Shown one piece after another: positions 47,901-57,925 of a stretch of DNA of 64,000 nucleotides (position 1 is the first letter of the stretch; every line of letters begins with the position of its first letter). The position numbers were made by a program, and so were the translations under genes. Below the pieces are notes generated by a model, which was given only the letters and a program-made list of their open reading frames with translations, made no database searches and was not told where the DNA came from. Source of the DNA: Litoditis marina (taxonomy: Eukaryota; Nematoda; Chromadorea; Rhabditida; Rhabditidae); assembly GCA_964036275.1 (NCBI GenBank), contig OZ038437.1:18024859-18088858 (forward strand). Reading direction: 5' to 3'.

Positions 47901-50900
47901 TTACTCGAATACTGTTCCGCAGTGACTGCTGACCAAACACACAGTGGTGAACAAATTCTATCTGACGTTCGTGAATTGACAACATTTCTCTCAACAAACA
48001 ATGTATTTAGGAATGGTTGTCGAAAATGTCCTCCCAACTCTTCATAAACGAGAGATCGAACGAGAATCATTCAATTGAGGCGGCAAAGTGGAGAGACGCC
48101 AGAATGTACACTTCGGCTATGGAGGGAAGGAACCAAAAGGTACACAGTTATAGTATGATCTGTGGGGAGTCATACTACATGAACATTAACATGTACACTT
48201 TTTCACGGGGGCTATAATCGAAAGGCAGATATACTATAGTCGCCATTTTCCCCATAAAGACAGCAGAGGGTTCAATTGATTGAGCGATGCGGGGCAAGCG
48301 GTCGTTGACTATCTGCCAGCAGTTGAGAGAGTGTGTGGATCAATGATACGCAGACGAACTGGCCGCTCGCCAAACCCCGTCCCAAACAAAATCGATAATA
48401 CGGTGTCCACAACGGTTTAACAAAACCTATAGAAGTCAATTGGATGGTCTCGTTAAGCTATCATTCTAATGAGGCATCGTGTACTTTGTCATTGCACGTT
48501 TCTTAGTTCTGCTGTGTTCAGTATCTTTCACGCGACAGTGCAATTCACTAGCAGTATACAATCTCTACCACAACTTATTTGTATCAGACTTTCTCTATTT
48601 TCAGAAACTTATTCTTCTGGAGCACATTTTGAATCGGAGCAAAAGTGTGTTTCCCAAACGGCCAAACTCCAACGACACCTACATGGAAGTAGTTAGGAAT
48701 ATGGCAGCGGTAGGTCATGGTTCGAAAATCGATTTGTTCTCGTTTATACTATAAGTAAATTGAATAGTCACGTAAAGTTAGCATTCTAATGAGGAATCGT
48801 GCACTTTGCCATTGCACGTTTCTGAGTTTTGCTGTGTTAACGTGTTTAGCGTGACTGTGCAACTGACTAATGGTATAAAAGAGCCCCATATGAAGGGGCC
48901 ATTGCGACAAAAGCTGAAGATCATGCGCGTCAATTAGGCCGCAGACACACTGAAAAGTCTGCGTCTCTCTGACCTGCGCACTCTCTCGGCGAGGCTGTTA
49001 CGAAAGTGAATTGCTAATTGGCGGGAAAAATCTCATAATAATAGTTTGACATTGTGATTAGCTTCTTTCCTACAAAACTATAAATACCTACTCGCACAAA
49101 AACTCGTGTGACGCACTCTAACTTCTTTTCTTCAATCCAAACTATTCAATAATCCATTTCTATTATTCTCTAGACTCATCTAGTTGGAGTGCACATCTAC
49201 CAATGTGGAAAGTGTTCGATGGAAAACACACTGTTCTATAAGACTTTGTTTCATATTCTCATATATTATATAGACACTAAATGTTAGTCAATTGCACAGT
49301 CACGTCAAACTGTCAAACACAGCAGAACTTAAAAACGTGCCTTATTAGAATGCTAACTTCACGTGATTATCCAATTTACTTCTAGTATGAAATCTATCCA
49401 GGAATCGAAGTCGTTCATGGTCAATTGTTTCTACGACCATTACACGTGCGACGACGAGCAGAATTCGGAGGAGACGTCGGGCGAAAAACAGAAGACGCAC
49501 AACGAATACGACGCCGCCATGCACCTCTCCACACTATATGTGAGTGGATCAACGATCAATGATCAAAGATCAAAGGCCGTACGCCCGTATCAGGGTTGTT
49601 AGTGTCCAACTCGAATCGCCTCAAGAAAACTCGAAAGTTCGCTGAACTTGCTACTCGATAACTCAAAAACTCGAAAATTCGAAATTATATACTCGATTAC
49701 TAACCCTAGCCCGTCTGCCTCATATGAGACTCGAACCGGGCCCGAAAGCTTGGGAGGCGCGGACGCTAACCACTATACCAACTGGGCTTTTAGCAACGCT
49801 GTTGACGGGTCGTACTATTGTGTTTTTACACAGCAGAAAGTCAGATACACAGTACACCCTCGTTCTTCTCCAAGCGACAACTATATATTACAGGGCTACC
49901 AGTCAAAACCCCGCCTACTCGCCCCGCGGAACTCGATTGTATTGCAGAGAAGAGAAAGCAATGAGGCCATGGGTAGGTGACTATTTCCTTCACATCTAAC
50001 CTTTCCTGAGTACGTATGCTGGAAGATCCCGGCACCTGCATCCCATCCTGCGTCTCCTCAAACATACGCTATTTCTCTGCTCTTACATCCCGCCGAGGTA
50101 CGAATGGCGCGAAATAGTAAGGCAGAGCGAGAGACGCAGGATGGGATGAAGGTGCCGGGATCATCTAGCATACGTACTCTGACATTCTATCCATCCTGTT
50201 CTGAAGAATACTTTTATATTTTTCATCGAACGCGTACCACGGTCACGTGTACACTAGAGTTTTCAAAGTCAAACTCTAAACTCGACTTGGCTTGAAAAAA
50301 AAACACGAAAACTCGAAATGTCGAACTAGATCAACAACTTTAGTGTACACGTGAAGTGATGCGAGTGCGCATGAGATGCATTGTTATTTTTCACGTTAAA
50401 GTAGGACGATTATGTAGACCAATCTCGTGTAAACGGTCCTTTAAACTACAATTGAAAAATGTATTGCAGTTTAAAGGACTGAAGCGTTGCGATTGGACCA
50501 CATAATCGTCCTTCTTTAATGTGGCCCAGGTAGAATTTACATTAAAAAAACCTAGGTTATGTTTTTTTCCATACAATCACGTGGTGAATCAACAGTGAAA
50601 AGCGGAACGGAATAATTAGCTCTATTCTCTCTCCAGGCTGCGTGTACAACATGTGTGTGGATCCATTGAAACCCTTTGACCTTTGACCTCAACGCACTCG
50701 TTTTTGTATACTAAAAATCAATTGAATAGTCACGTTAGCATTCTAATAAGAAATCGTGCACTTTGTCATTCGCGTTTCTGAGTTCTGATGTGTTCAACAT
50801 TTTTCACTTGACTGTGCAATTGACTAACAGTATAGTAGGCTGACCGTAGAAAATCGGCGCCAATCTTGCCGAGTGGTGAGCACTACACCTAGGTATAGTT

Positions 50901-51442
50901 GTCGCTCAAAGAGAGGCTGGGAATACTGTATATCTCACTTTGTGCTGTGTAAAAAAATTTTTAAATTCATAAAATATCTGCCTCGCGTAAGAGAAGCATG
51001 CCCAAATTTTGGCACACACTATGAAATTTATACCTATAGCATTTGTGCAGTCAAAGTGAAACAAAACGGAATGAAGTTTCCGCATATATTTTCTAACTTT
51101 TTTTCAAGAGTAGAATGACACACCCATTTTAGAAAAGTTTTTCAGCCTCCCGTAAATCTCGTTCAATTGCCCACTACGACAGTGCTTCCTCCAGTCAACC
51201 AAGAACCACTCCGAGAATGTTAAAAAAGTCAAGGGACTCTATCGCGCTAGATGAAGGGAGTCTGAAGCATTTGGCTCATCATCACGATGTGCTCAGAAAG
51301 TGGGTTTGAAATCAATCAATCTCTCTCTTTCTCTTTCTCTTAGACTCTATCTCTCTATTTTCATCTAATGAGCCTCGTTCTCGCCGTCTTGCTCGAATGT
51401 ACTTACACACACTCTCTCTCACTCCCCTCCTTCCTCCCTCTC

Positions 51443-51475
<33 letters not shown>

Positions 51476-53061
51476 CCCCCCTCCCTCTGACTCTCTTCCT
51501 ATCTCTCTCTACACCCTCTCTTCCAGGACCACCTCCACCCCCCAATTAGTGGTCCCCACCGTCCTCTCCTCCTCCAACCAAAACCGAATGGCCCGTTCCC
51601 AAATGGACCGCAGAAGAAGTCAAATCGACATTCTCAGTGAGTTTTTCCACGTTCTACGCGAGTTTGTATACTAAAAGTAAATTGAATTGATAAGACATCG
51701 TGCACTTGGTCACAGCACGTTTCTCGGGAACATTGACTTTTTACCCCCCACCTTTCTGAATTTGTATTGCGTTTGGGGAATTGTAGTTTGACCCCCCCCC
51801 CCCACCGGGGGGTGGTAATTCAATTTATCACTTGCATACAAAAGTTTGAGGGTGGGGGGGGGGGGGGGGGGGTAAAAAGTAATTCCGGTATTGAAGTTCA
51901 GCCCCCCACTCGTTGAAGTTTGAACCCCCACCATTGAAGTTCTACCCCCCGCCGACCCAGGTGGGGGGTAAATATTAAATGTCGAAGTTGATTTTGGACC
52001 CCCCCCCCCCTCTCCTAGATTTTCAGGTTTTAGCTTGGGTGGGGGGTTGAAGTGCTACGGGGGGGACTCAACTAAAGTGGGGGGCGATACTTCAATTTTC
52101 CCCGTTTCTCAGCTCTGCTGTGTCTAAAATGTTTCACGTGACTGTGCACATGTCCAGCAGTAGAATACGTGTAAGACCTAGAAGAATAAGACGGTTAAGA
52201 ATCACGTTCCACGTGTTTTAGTATACTAGAAGTGAATTGAATATTCACATAATGTTAACATTCTAATGAGGAATCGTGCACTTTCTCATTGCACGTTTCT
52301 CAGGTCTGCTGTGTTTTACATGTTTCACGTGACTATGCAATTGACTAACAGTATAATACGTGTAAGACCTTGACGTATAGGATGGTGAAGAGTTTCACGT
52401 GTTATTAATTTGGGTTTGTTATTTTCAGCCGGTGAGATTTTCAACGAATTGCGTCGCCGCTCGGTGACAGAAGCCGTATTGCGAACACTGGAAACAGAGG
52501 AGATAGATGGAGAGGTATGGTCTTTTTCACATTAGTTGAACTACATATAGTCGCTCGAAGAAAAGCGGAGGGTTACTGTATATCTCACTTTGTGCTGTGT
52601 AAGAGCATCCTTATAGTCCTCCATAAGGAGGCTATGAACGCAGTTGGTATTGTATGTTAGCGGCGCCTCCCCAACTTTTGGGCCCGGTTCGAGTCTCACA
52701 CGAGGCGGATAGTTTATGAATTTGGCACGCAGTCTAGAAAATGTTTCCACTGTTTTAGTCGTCGCCAACGGAAAGGGGGGAGGGTAGTGTATATCTCACT
52801 TTCGCTGTGTACGCACATTTGTTCTCGATTCCAAAGCCTGCCGGATATGTGCAATATTAGAGTAGTTGTTAGCGTCCTGCTACGAACATTTTGCTCGCAG
52901 GTTCGATTCCGACGAGAGACAGAAATTTGTAAATTTGGCACACACTATATTGAGTGTTTCAGACGTTCCTGGCCCTTCGCGACTCGGATTTCGTGAACCT
53001 CGGAATTTCTCCCAACATCATTCGAATACTACTCGAAGTGCAGAGAAAATTCCACTATTGA
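38955..53061 (+). CDS. Ankyrin-repeat protein with C-terminal SAM-like domain (gene 4)
   Basis: Exons: 38955-39038, 39569-39667, 40460-40602, 41347-41387, 42013-42151, 42805-42936, 43314-43408, 44208-44350, 46216-46304, 46397-46497, 47376-47497, 48011-48139, 48605-48709, 49402-49539, then (after a missing 3n+1-nt exon, probably a micro-exon starting 50637) 51146-51299, 51527-51636, 52429-52514, 52963-53061 (TGA 53059-53061). Ankyrin signatures: EGNMTKISELLKLGVHVDSA, VTFLLEQGADLES, GMTPFLHACREG, TLLQRGADIH, ASALTLAAAG, DVVKKLVSLGVGVSA, NPLLFAAASGNPQAV, VRLLLNLGVS. A basic/Ser-rich linker follows. The end (AVLRTLETEEIDGETFLALR, DSDFVNLGISPN, IIRILLEVQRKF) reads as a SAM domain. The architecture is like ANKS6/ANKS3-type proteins, which are scaffolds; ASZ1/GASZ is an alternative. 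Orthology is unproven, so no symbol is given. Phases agree at all other junctions. Confidence 0.82.
39783..39981 (-). mobile_element. tRNA-like element with TATAGT ends, copy 2
   Basis: Clean copy. On the - strand: TATAGTCGTCGCCAACGGAA, then TAGCGCAGTGGTTATCGCGC, then GGTTCGATTCCGGCGAGAGA, then TTGGCACCCACTATA. Ankyrin-gene intron 2. Confidence 0.8.
40684..40822 (+). pseudogene. Two decayed copies of ankyrin exon 40460-40602 edge
   Basis: GCTGACATACACAAATCAAC|GTGAGA (40691-40716) and GATATACACCAATCCACGTGAG (40799-40820) repeat the real GCAGACATACACAAATCAAC|GTGAGA with the following CACGTGT-rich intron. Confidence 0.75.
41099..41226 (+). mobile_element. TA-MITE copy 12, right end lost
   Basis: Diverged left end TACAAGTAAATTCAATCG; breaks off after TTCCACGTGACTGTG. 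Ankyrin-gene intron. Confidence 0.75.
41554..41757 (+). mobile_element. TTAAAGGGGGACAG-ended element, copy 2
   Basis: Starts CTTAAAGGGGGACAGAAAGG and ends AGCTTTCCTCTCTGCCCCCC. It has the same 24-bp palindrome at 41696-41719 without the nested insertion. It lies in the intron between exons 41347-41387 and 42013-42151 of the ankyrin gene. Confidence 0.7.
42419..42564 (-). mobile_element. TA-MITE copy 13
   Basis: Inverted; 44 bp before the CTCATGAG element in the same ankyrin-gene intron. Confidence 0.82.
42608..42789. mobile_element. GGCGGCGTAGCAA-ended MITE, CTCATGAG-iterated, copy 2
   Basis: 182 bp, about 85-90% like the copy at 34473 by eye. Its right end lies 15 nt before the ankyrin-gene exon at 42805, whose acceptor therefore lacks a normal pyrimidine tract of its own. 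Confidence 0.85.
43020..43115 (+). pseudogene. Decayed copy of ankyrin exon 42805-42936 edge
   Basis: CTCGATTTGGGACAGAAACG, AGAAAGAG|GTGAGT and the following AATTAACCGATTGAAAGATG copy the real edge and intron start 138 bp upstream. Confidence 0.75.
43778..43889 (-). mobile_element. TA-MITE copy 14, shortened
   Basis: Inverted with a small internal deletion; ankyrin-gene intron before exon 44208. Confidence 0.78.
44379..44575 (+). mobile_element. tRNA-like element with TATAGT ends, copy 3
   Basis: 197 bp; AGCGCAGTGGTTCACGCCCT and GGTTCGATTCCGGCAAGAGA are visible. It starts 28 nt after the donor of ankyrin exon 44208-44350. Confidence 0.8.
44704..44978 (+). mobile_element. GGCCAATTC-ended MITE, GGTTACC-iterated type, copy 1
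   Basis: 275 bp, ends GGCCAATTCTACAACTAACC and inverted GGTGAATTCTATATGTAACC, with a perfect 9-bp duplication AAATTAAAC (44695-44703, 44979-44987). GGTTACC/GGTAACC occurs again and again. It separates the real ankyrin exon edge from its three decayed copies. Confidence 0.92.
44999..45405 (+). pseudogene. Three decayed copies of ankyrin exon 44208-44350 edge
   Basis: Copies at 45010-45062, 45231-45284 and 45351-45405 match the last ~50 nt of the exon (AATCCACTGCTGTTCGCGGC). All keep an open frame and a GT after the edge. They read N-P-L-I-F-A-A-A-S-V-D-P-Q-A, N-P-L-L-F-A-A-A-S-R-F-P-R-A and N-S-L-I-F-A-A-A-S-G-N-L-Q-K. No copy has a clear acceptor. Confidence 0.8.
45417..45540 (+). mobile_element. 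TTAA-flanked MITE, copy 5
   Basis: TTAA at both ends and a central palindrome; placed just after the third decayed exon-edge copy of the ankyrin gene. Confidence 0.8.
45880..46133. mobile_element. TATAGTTCACACC-ended MITE, second copy
   Basis: Close relative of the copy at 33285, with ACTGAGAATCCTACAGTAAC and its inverse at the far end. Ankyrin-gene intron before exon 46216. Confidence 0.75.
47036..47110 (+). mobile_element. TA-MITE copy 15, central fragment
   Basis: Only the middle and part of the right arm remain (GTATCGTGTACTCTGTCATT to CACGAGTGTGCA). Confidence 0.7.
48428..48558 (+). mobile_element. TA-MITE copy 16
   Basis: Full length with a diverged left arm; ends 46 nt before exon 48605. 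Confidence 0.8.
48745..48877 (+). mobile_element. TA-MITE copy 17
   Basis: Full length, 35 nt after the donor of exon 48605-48709. Confidence 0.85.
49278..49388 (-). mobile_element. TA-MITE copy 18
   Basis: Inverted, shortened; it ends 13 nt before ankyrin-gene exon 49402, so it supplies the pyrimidine-rich stretch before that acceptor. Confidence 0.82.
49591..49708. mobile_element. CAGGGTTGTTAG-ended short element with ACTCGAA iterations
   Basis: 118 bp, ends AGGGTTGTTAGTGTCCAACT and ATTACTAACCCTA, with outer flanks GCCCGTAT and GCCCGTCT. It is a related small version of the element at 20972. The tRNA-like element copy at 49709 abuts it. Confidence 0.65.
49709..49885 (-). mobile_element. 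tRNA-like element, second subfamily, inverted
   Basis: On the - strand: TATAGTTGTCGCTTGGAGAA head, TAGTGGTTAGCGTCCGCGCC and GGTTCGAGTCTCATATGAGG; the far end is truncated against the TAGGGTTG element. Confidence 0.7.
50008..50179. mobile_element. Foldback element with ~48-bp inverted repeats
   Basis: The left arm GAGTACGTATGCTGGAAGAT and continuing to GCGTCTC is matched by an inverted right arm with about four differences; the loop is ~75 bp. Located in the ankyrin-gene intron before the candidate micro-exon. Confidence 0.7.
50396..50519 (+). mobile_element. TTAA-flanked MITE, copy 6
   Basis: Nearly the same sequence as the copy at 2253, including ACTGAAGCGTTGCGAT, so a recent burst is likely. 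Confidence 0.85.
50637..50652 (+). CDS. Candidate micro-exon of the ankyrin/SAM gene
   Basis: Exon 49402-49539 ends in phase 0 but exon 51146-51299 only reads open in a frame needing one extra nucleotide, so a 3n+1 exon must lie between. A strong acceptor (CTCTATTCTCTCTCCAG) ends at 50636. In phase 0 the following frame stops after 10 codons, and only donors after 7 nt (GTACAA) or 16 nt (GTGTGT) give the required phase. The 16-nt choice is given here; the 7-nt choice is equally possible. Confidence 0.4.
50707..50834 (+). mobile_element. TA-MITE copy 19
   Basis: Full length, 55 bp after the candidate micro-exon. Confidence 0.83.
50894..51022 (+). mobile_element. tRNA-like element, degraded
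   Basis: Head TATAGTTGTCGCTCAAAGAG and tail TTTTGGCACACACTAT remain; the tRNA-like body is mostly gone. Confidence 0.6.
51306..51526 (+). repeat. CT-rich intron
   Basis: Nearly the whole 227-bp ankyrin-gene intron is pyrimidine-rich, ending in the acceptor CCTCTCTTCCAG. Confidence 0.85.
51667..52163 (+). mobile_element. TA-MITE copy 20, split by the G-run MITE
   Basis: Left arm 51667-51725 and right arm 52103-52163 join into one copy once the 377-bp G-run element and one duplicated octamer are removed. Confidence 0.85.
51726..52102 (+). mobile_element. G-run MITE, copy 2, nested inside a TA-MITE
   Basis: 377-bp copy in the opposite orientation, with ends GGGAACATTGA and TCAATTTTCCC and the perfect 8-bp duplication CGTTTCTC (51718-51725, 52103-52110). 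The duplicated octamer is part of the TA-MITE consensus (CACGTTTCTGAG), so the host MITE was there first. It lies between exons 51527-51636 and 52429-52514 of the ankyrin gene. Confidence 0.88.
52222..52355 (+). mobile_element. TA-MITE copy 21
   Basis: Full length, 73 nt before exon 52429. Confidence 0.87.
52546..52737 (+). mobile_element. tRNA-like element, second subfamily
   Basis: Same head (TATAGTCGCTCGAAG...TGTATATCTCACTTTGTGCTG) but a different tRNA-like body: GTTGGTATTGTATGTTAGCG and GGTTCGAGTCTCACACGAGG. It lies directly before copy 4, so two subfamilies sit head-to-tail. Confidence 0.7.
52754..52949 (+). mobile_element. tRNA-like element with TATAGT ends, copy 4
   Basis: Ends ATTTGGCACACACTATA, 13 nt before the last ankyrin-gene exon at 52963, and supplies the sequence just upstream of that acceptor. 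Confidence 0.78.
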
Positions 53062-53547
53062 TTTTTTTCGAGAATAAACTGTTTTTACTGATATCATACA
53101 CAATGAAACGTAGACATATCAAAGATACTCATTTGAGTTTTCGACATTTTTGAATTCTGTTCGTTCACGATCTAAGGCAAACATTATTAACTGTTCTGAT
53201 AATATATACGTACTGTTACAGTCTCGGTAGTAATGAAAGAGACTGAAACTTGCTTAGAAGTTCAGATATATTTGCTGCAAATAATGTGAACGCGATAGAT
53301 CTTTTACAATCATCTAATATTCACAATTATCTTTCTTTTTCCAACACAATCGTATTCTTTCATCTGCGGTGCCTTTCTTTTCGATGAAAAGTGTAAATAG
53401 ACGCTCGTTCTGTGTTCACTGAAAAGTACACGTGCACGTCATGCAAAATATTACAACGAAAAGTTGGCGGCGTTCCAATCATAGCAAGTCGCAATTGAGC
53501 GTAATTAGAAAGGTAAAGAAAAACGAAACATGAGAAACACGTAAACT

Positions 53548-53683
53548 TATATACCATCACGCTATTGCACAGTCACGTGAAACATGTTAAACACAGCAGA
53601 ATTTAGAAACGTGCAATGACAAAGTGCACGAGTCTCATTAGAATGCTGAGTTTACATGACTATTCGATTTACTTCTAGCATAA
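53548..53683 (-). mobile_element. TA-MITE copy 22
   Basis: Inverted, spacer downstream of the ankyrin gene. Confidence 0.83.
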
Positions 53684-54146
53684 CTGTGAAGAACTTTAAA
53701 TTATAACTTCACGTTATACGTAATTCAACCTAAAATCAAACACTAAGAAAAAAGGGGGGGGGGGTTATGCTGAGGTAAGATTTGTAGAAAAAGCAGCGAG
53801 ACCAGACTACATGCACAGCGTGATATTAAAGCATAAACTGTACTTGTTTGTTTTTTAAAGGTCGAATCCTATAATACTGCTTTTCTACGGTCTTCTATGT
53901 CACTAAGTTACTTTTTTGACTTCACAGTACTTGTTGACTAAGTCTTCTAAGTTGCACCGAGTCGCAAAGTGCACTCGGTCTCAAAGTCAACTTCACTTAT
54001 AGTCAATATGGGTACTGTAGGATTCTACATAGCAATGACAAGGGGTATACTACGTCTCTACTACGCTTCTTCAACAAAGTGCACGGTACCTCGCAGACCA
54101 AAATAAACTTTTTTCTCAACATCAACACTTTTGATAATGGGGGTTT

Positions 54147-54258
54147 CATACAGTCACGTGAAACATGTTGTCAAACACAGCAGAACTCAGAAACGTGGAA
54201 TTACAAAGTACACGATTCCTCATTAGATTACTAACTTTACGTGAGTTTACTATTCCAG
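54147..54258 (-). mobile_element. TA-MITE copy 23, left end lost
   Basis: Inverted partial copy starting CATACAGTCACGTGAAAC. Confidence 0.75.
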
Positions 54259-54375
54259 TACAACAAAGTGCACTCGGTTTCAAAGTCTGTTCCCGTTTTA
54301 CTCGTTTAATCACCACAGACAGATCTTATCACTCTTGACCGCTGCTTATCTTTTTCCAATTTTTTTCTGCCGTAA

Positions 54376-54760
54376 AATCGCCGCCTCAGGCCGTTTCTTT
54401 GCACTGACCAGTGGAAATACGCCAGAGGTACATGGGCGGTCCGAAACTGCCATTTTTATACGATTACACTTTAATACTGCTTTTTTTCAGCGAACAATAA
54501 GTACCTAGAAAGTAAATCTGGACAATCTAGGAGTTGAAATGTGTTTTACTGCTTTAAATAAATCTTCCTCAACTTTCCCCAGCGTGAAAACACCATTGTT
54601 GTACGATTACACTTTGTGAATTCTCATTTACTATAATATTTACTTAAAGGGGTAGTTTTGAGAAACCCCTTTCTAATTTTTTTCTGCTGCTAAAAGCGCC
54701 GCCGCCTCAGGCCGTTTCTTTGTACTGACCAGTGGAAATAGGCCAGAGATACGACCTATT
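54376..54760 (+). pseudogene. Diverged tandem units with ankyrin-like exon edge
   Basis: GCCTCAGGCCGTTTCTTTGC with CTGACCAGTGGAAATACGCC (54380-54426) recurs at 54704-54751, and a weaker third unit is near 54990. Read as AASGRFFALTSGNTPE it resembles the ankyrin core LLFAAASGNPQA upstream. The spacing is ~300 bp; a TTTAATACTGCTTTTTT-like stretch repeats too. Confidence 0.5.
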
Positions 54761-55253
54761 AGTTACTATTATACTTTAATACTTTCTTAAACTCTGAATT
54801 TCACTTAAGTAATAATTGAGACAATCTTCTTCAACTTTTCCACTACGTAACGATAATACTTTTATTCAAATTGACTCAGAAACGATAAAATTTTAATGGA
54901 TTCATCAACACTGTTACTCCACCTAAATGTTATAGTTCAAAATAAGTAGAAGTCAATAGTTTTCTTTCTAGTTTTTTTCTGTCTCAAAAATCGCCGCCCC
55001 AAAATCGCCGGCATTAAAGATTAAGGAACTTTTCCATATTGAACATTTCATCTCAAGACTTTTTTTTATTAATTTTTAATAACCATTCACTTGTTTCAAC
55101 GAATGTTCCAATACATGAACTTTTTTCAGAGTTAGCTCTCCTTTGTTACCTCGCGTCCGCCTTCCAAAGGTTAGTTTTTATCTTTAAAACAAAAAATAAA
55201 CCCAAGTCTTAAAAACTGAAGGATTAAAGTGGTTCGGGCAAGAACTGAACCAG

Positions 55254-55484
55254 TTTTTTGGTAACCTAACCGGTTTTTGGCAACCAATTTTTCAGGTTAC
55301 CTCACTAGGTAACCAGTTTGTAACCTGATTTAATGGAAAACCAGTTACCTGTTTTTCTCACAGCATGTCGTTTTCACCAATATGGTTTGTACTTTGACCG
55401 AAATTAAGTTTTAGGTTACCTACCGGTTACCTGCCAGGCAACCAAAAAAAGGGTTACCAAAAACCCGGTTACATATAGAATTGG
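55254..55484 (-). mobile_element. GGTTACC-type MITE, degraded copy
   Basis: Repeats of GGTAACC with the right end CGGTTACATATAGAATTGGT; the left terminal ~20 bp are lost. GAACTGAAC on the left and AAACTGAAC on the right may be the old duplication. Located in the spacer between the ankyrin and CAD genes. Confidence 0.65.
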
Positions 55485-55677
55485 TCTCGAAACTGAACGG
55501 AGCTCAAATACTCGACGAAAACGTCAAAAACCTACAATTTTTACATTTATATGGAAAAAAGCTTCATATTGTAATGTTAATTCAATCTTTGTTGGTCCAG
55601 ACAAACTATTCTAAGACGAATTGAGTGTTTTGGAACATTTTCAGCTACTTTCGATGTTTTTTCACAACTCTGTTTAC

Positions 55678-55750
55678 CCCCCCCCCCCCTCTCTCTTTCA
55701 TTCTCTGTTTCTTATTCTTTCTTTCTCTCTTCTCTCTTCCCCTCCCCCTC

Positions 55751-55781
<31 letters not shown>

Positions 55782-55795
55782 CTCTTTTTACGTGT
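55678..55795 (+). repeat. C-run and CT tract
   Basis: CCCCCCCCCCC then CT-rich sequence in the spacer before CAD. Confidence 0.85.
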
Positions 55796-57738
55796 TTTCA
55801 TTTAGCGCTCCAGACCGATCGATTTTTTCCATATATCCTCGCTCTCACTGTCAACACAGACTTTCTTCTCAAAATACGCCACTTTCATTCTATTTTGTTT
55901 TTTTATATCGAAAATAGAAGATGAACCTTACTAAATTTTCAGCAAATAAAACTATACTCTTAGCATATAAACAGGGTGACCTATACGTTTTAGCCCTTCC
56001 ATTAAGCGTCTTTTTCAGATTGAAAAGTCTCATGAGTAAATGTATGTAATTGCTATCTATACTCATAATTGTATCGCCCACAGTTAGTTTACAAGCTGTT
56101 TTTTTTTACAACTCTTCAGTAAACCATCAGAAAGGCGTAACTTTTTAACTTTTCTATGAAAAACGGTTTCACAATTATATTCAATTATTATCTAATCGTC
56201 TTTGTATTCTGGTGAATATCTTATACCAAACATCCGTTTTCGATGAGCAATCCGGTTCCTGTAAATTGTCTTTAAGGTAAAAGGTGTTGCTATTGAAAAG
56301 TGCAGTTTTAGGGCTCGCTTTTTCCAAAGTAGCTCAACGGTACATGTCGCTCTATTCTGCTGTGTTTGTAGTTTGATCCCATTCTTTTATATCCAAATTT
56401 GTAAATTTCAGTCTGTATTGAGTTCAAACTACAACGGGGCTCTGGTCACTACACCTAAAAGTGCAATTATATTGGCCCCGCCCACTTTCGCTAGACAGAC
56501 CACAAATCAACATGCTTAGCTGCGGTCAACCCCCCTCTTTTTTCTTTGAAAGACCAGAGTAGTTAACTTTTCTTAATATCTATTATCTTAATACTTTCTT
56601 TTCTTAATATCTTAATCTAATCTTTATATTTAATTCCTTAATACTTTCTTTTCTCAATTTTTTTTGTTTAAAGTTAAGAATAGAATAGTTTTTGAACGTT
56701 GAAAGAGAATATAATGTTTTCAAAATATAAACGTTCTCTGCTCTGCAGAACTCACTTTTTTCCATCAATTGAAGCCAAATAAAAACCTAAAAGTTTTATC
56801 TAAATAATTTTTTCGTTATTTACTTGCTATTCATGTTGTCAGGAAACTGATGAGGTGGTCTGAATAATTGTGATTGCCGAAGTTCCACATTTTATTGAAT
56901 AAAATACGCGTAAAGTTCAGAATTTCCACTTTTTCGAAGAATATTGAGCGGGCATCCACTATATTTACTCCTCAGTTACTGTATTAGTTTGATCGTACGC
57001 ATTACGTAACTGTTTTAGCGGGAACGGCGGAAATTTTGAATTTAAAAAAATTAAACTTTCAATGAATGTAACAGTTTACATATACTAATCAAGTTTTCAA
57101 TTATTAGGTAGCTATTTTAGTGTTCGGAATGAGTTCACTGTTTTCCATATTCAAAACCAAGCCATATTTTCAGTACGCGATTTTGCTAGTGTGTTTCAAT
57201 GATTTACATAACCTTCGCATTGCTTGTTTACGACGTATTAATTTGTTCTTCCTCTTTCCCACCATCTTTTGTACTCTCCCTCTTTCTTCTCTAGTCTGCC
57301 AGACAGATTGCCAGCTGTGGTCTTCTTTGACATGAAACTCCGCCCCTCACGATGGTTGTAGTCCTATGTTTAGACTTTTTGTTTTTGTCGATGAAAAACA
57401 GATAAGCGATCGCCGCTTCTCTTTCTGTTTGCGCTCGTCTGACATAGATCATTGACTGTTCTCCTAGATGATTATTGTGGTTTAGACAGAACAGTTTTCT
57501 CCAACCCATTCCATTATATTTAAGTCTCGTAGTCTCTTTATTTCTACATTACACCTGAAAACCATGTTATCACAAACTTTTCCCAGTTCTAATAAGTCAC
57601 CCGTTGTGTGGTTTTAGTTTATATTCACAATTCACTATAAATGCTCGTGATCAGTGTTTTGTTAAAACTGAACAATAGAGGAGGCAAAGTGCAAAATTCG
57701 AATTTTGCAAACCACTGAGCTTTTATTTGTTCCATACA

Positions 57739-57925
57739 CAAGGTGACTTTGTTGTGCACAAAAATTTGATTGAAATCAGGTGTTTCATCCGGATGACTAA
57801 ACTGAAAAACTGGTCGGAAACTGAGGTTTTCTATGGAAAGTTCGAATATATTGAAATTGGGTAGATTGAAATCCCAATTTTGAACAAGTTGGGTGAATCA
57901 ATGAACCGTCCAACAAAGTCACCCT
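57739..57925. mobile_element. Short inverted-repeat element (GGTGACTTTGTTG ends)
   Basis: GGTGACTTTGTTG and its exact inverse CAACAAAGTCACC bound ~160 bp of AT-rich sequence in the spacer upstream of CAD. Confidence 0.5.

Noticed and set aside
49173..49286. Extra ankyrin-gene exon after acceptor 49173
   Set aside because: It reads open for 37 codons then stops and lacks a good donor; skipping it gives a clean phase join to exon 49402.
56850..56870. Second CTGATGAGG hammerhead core
   Set aside because: No matching GAAA box or stem II partner follows.
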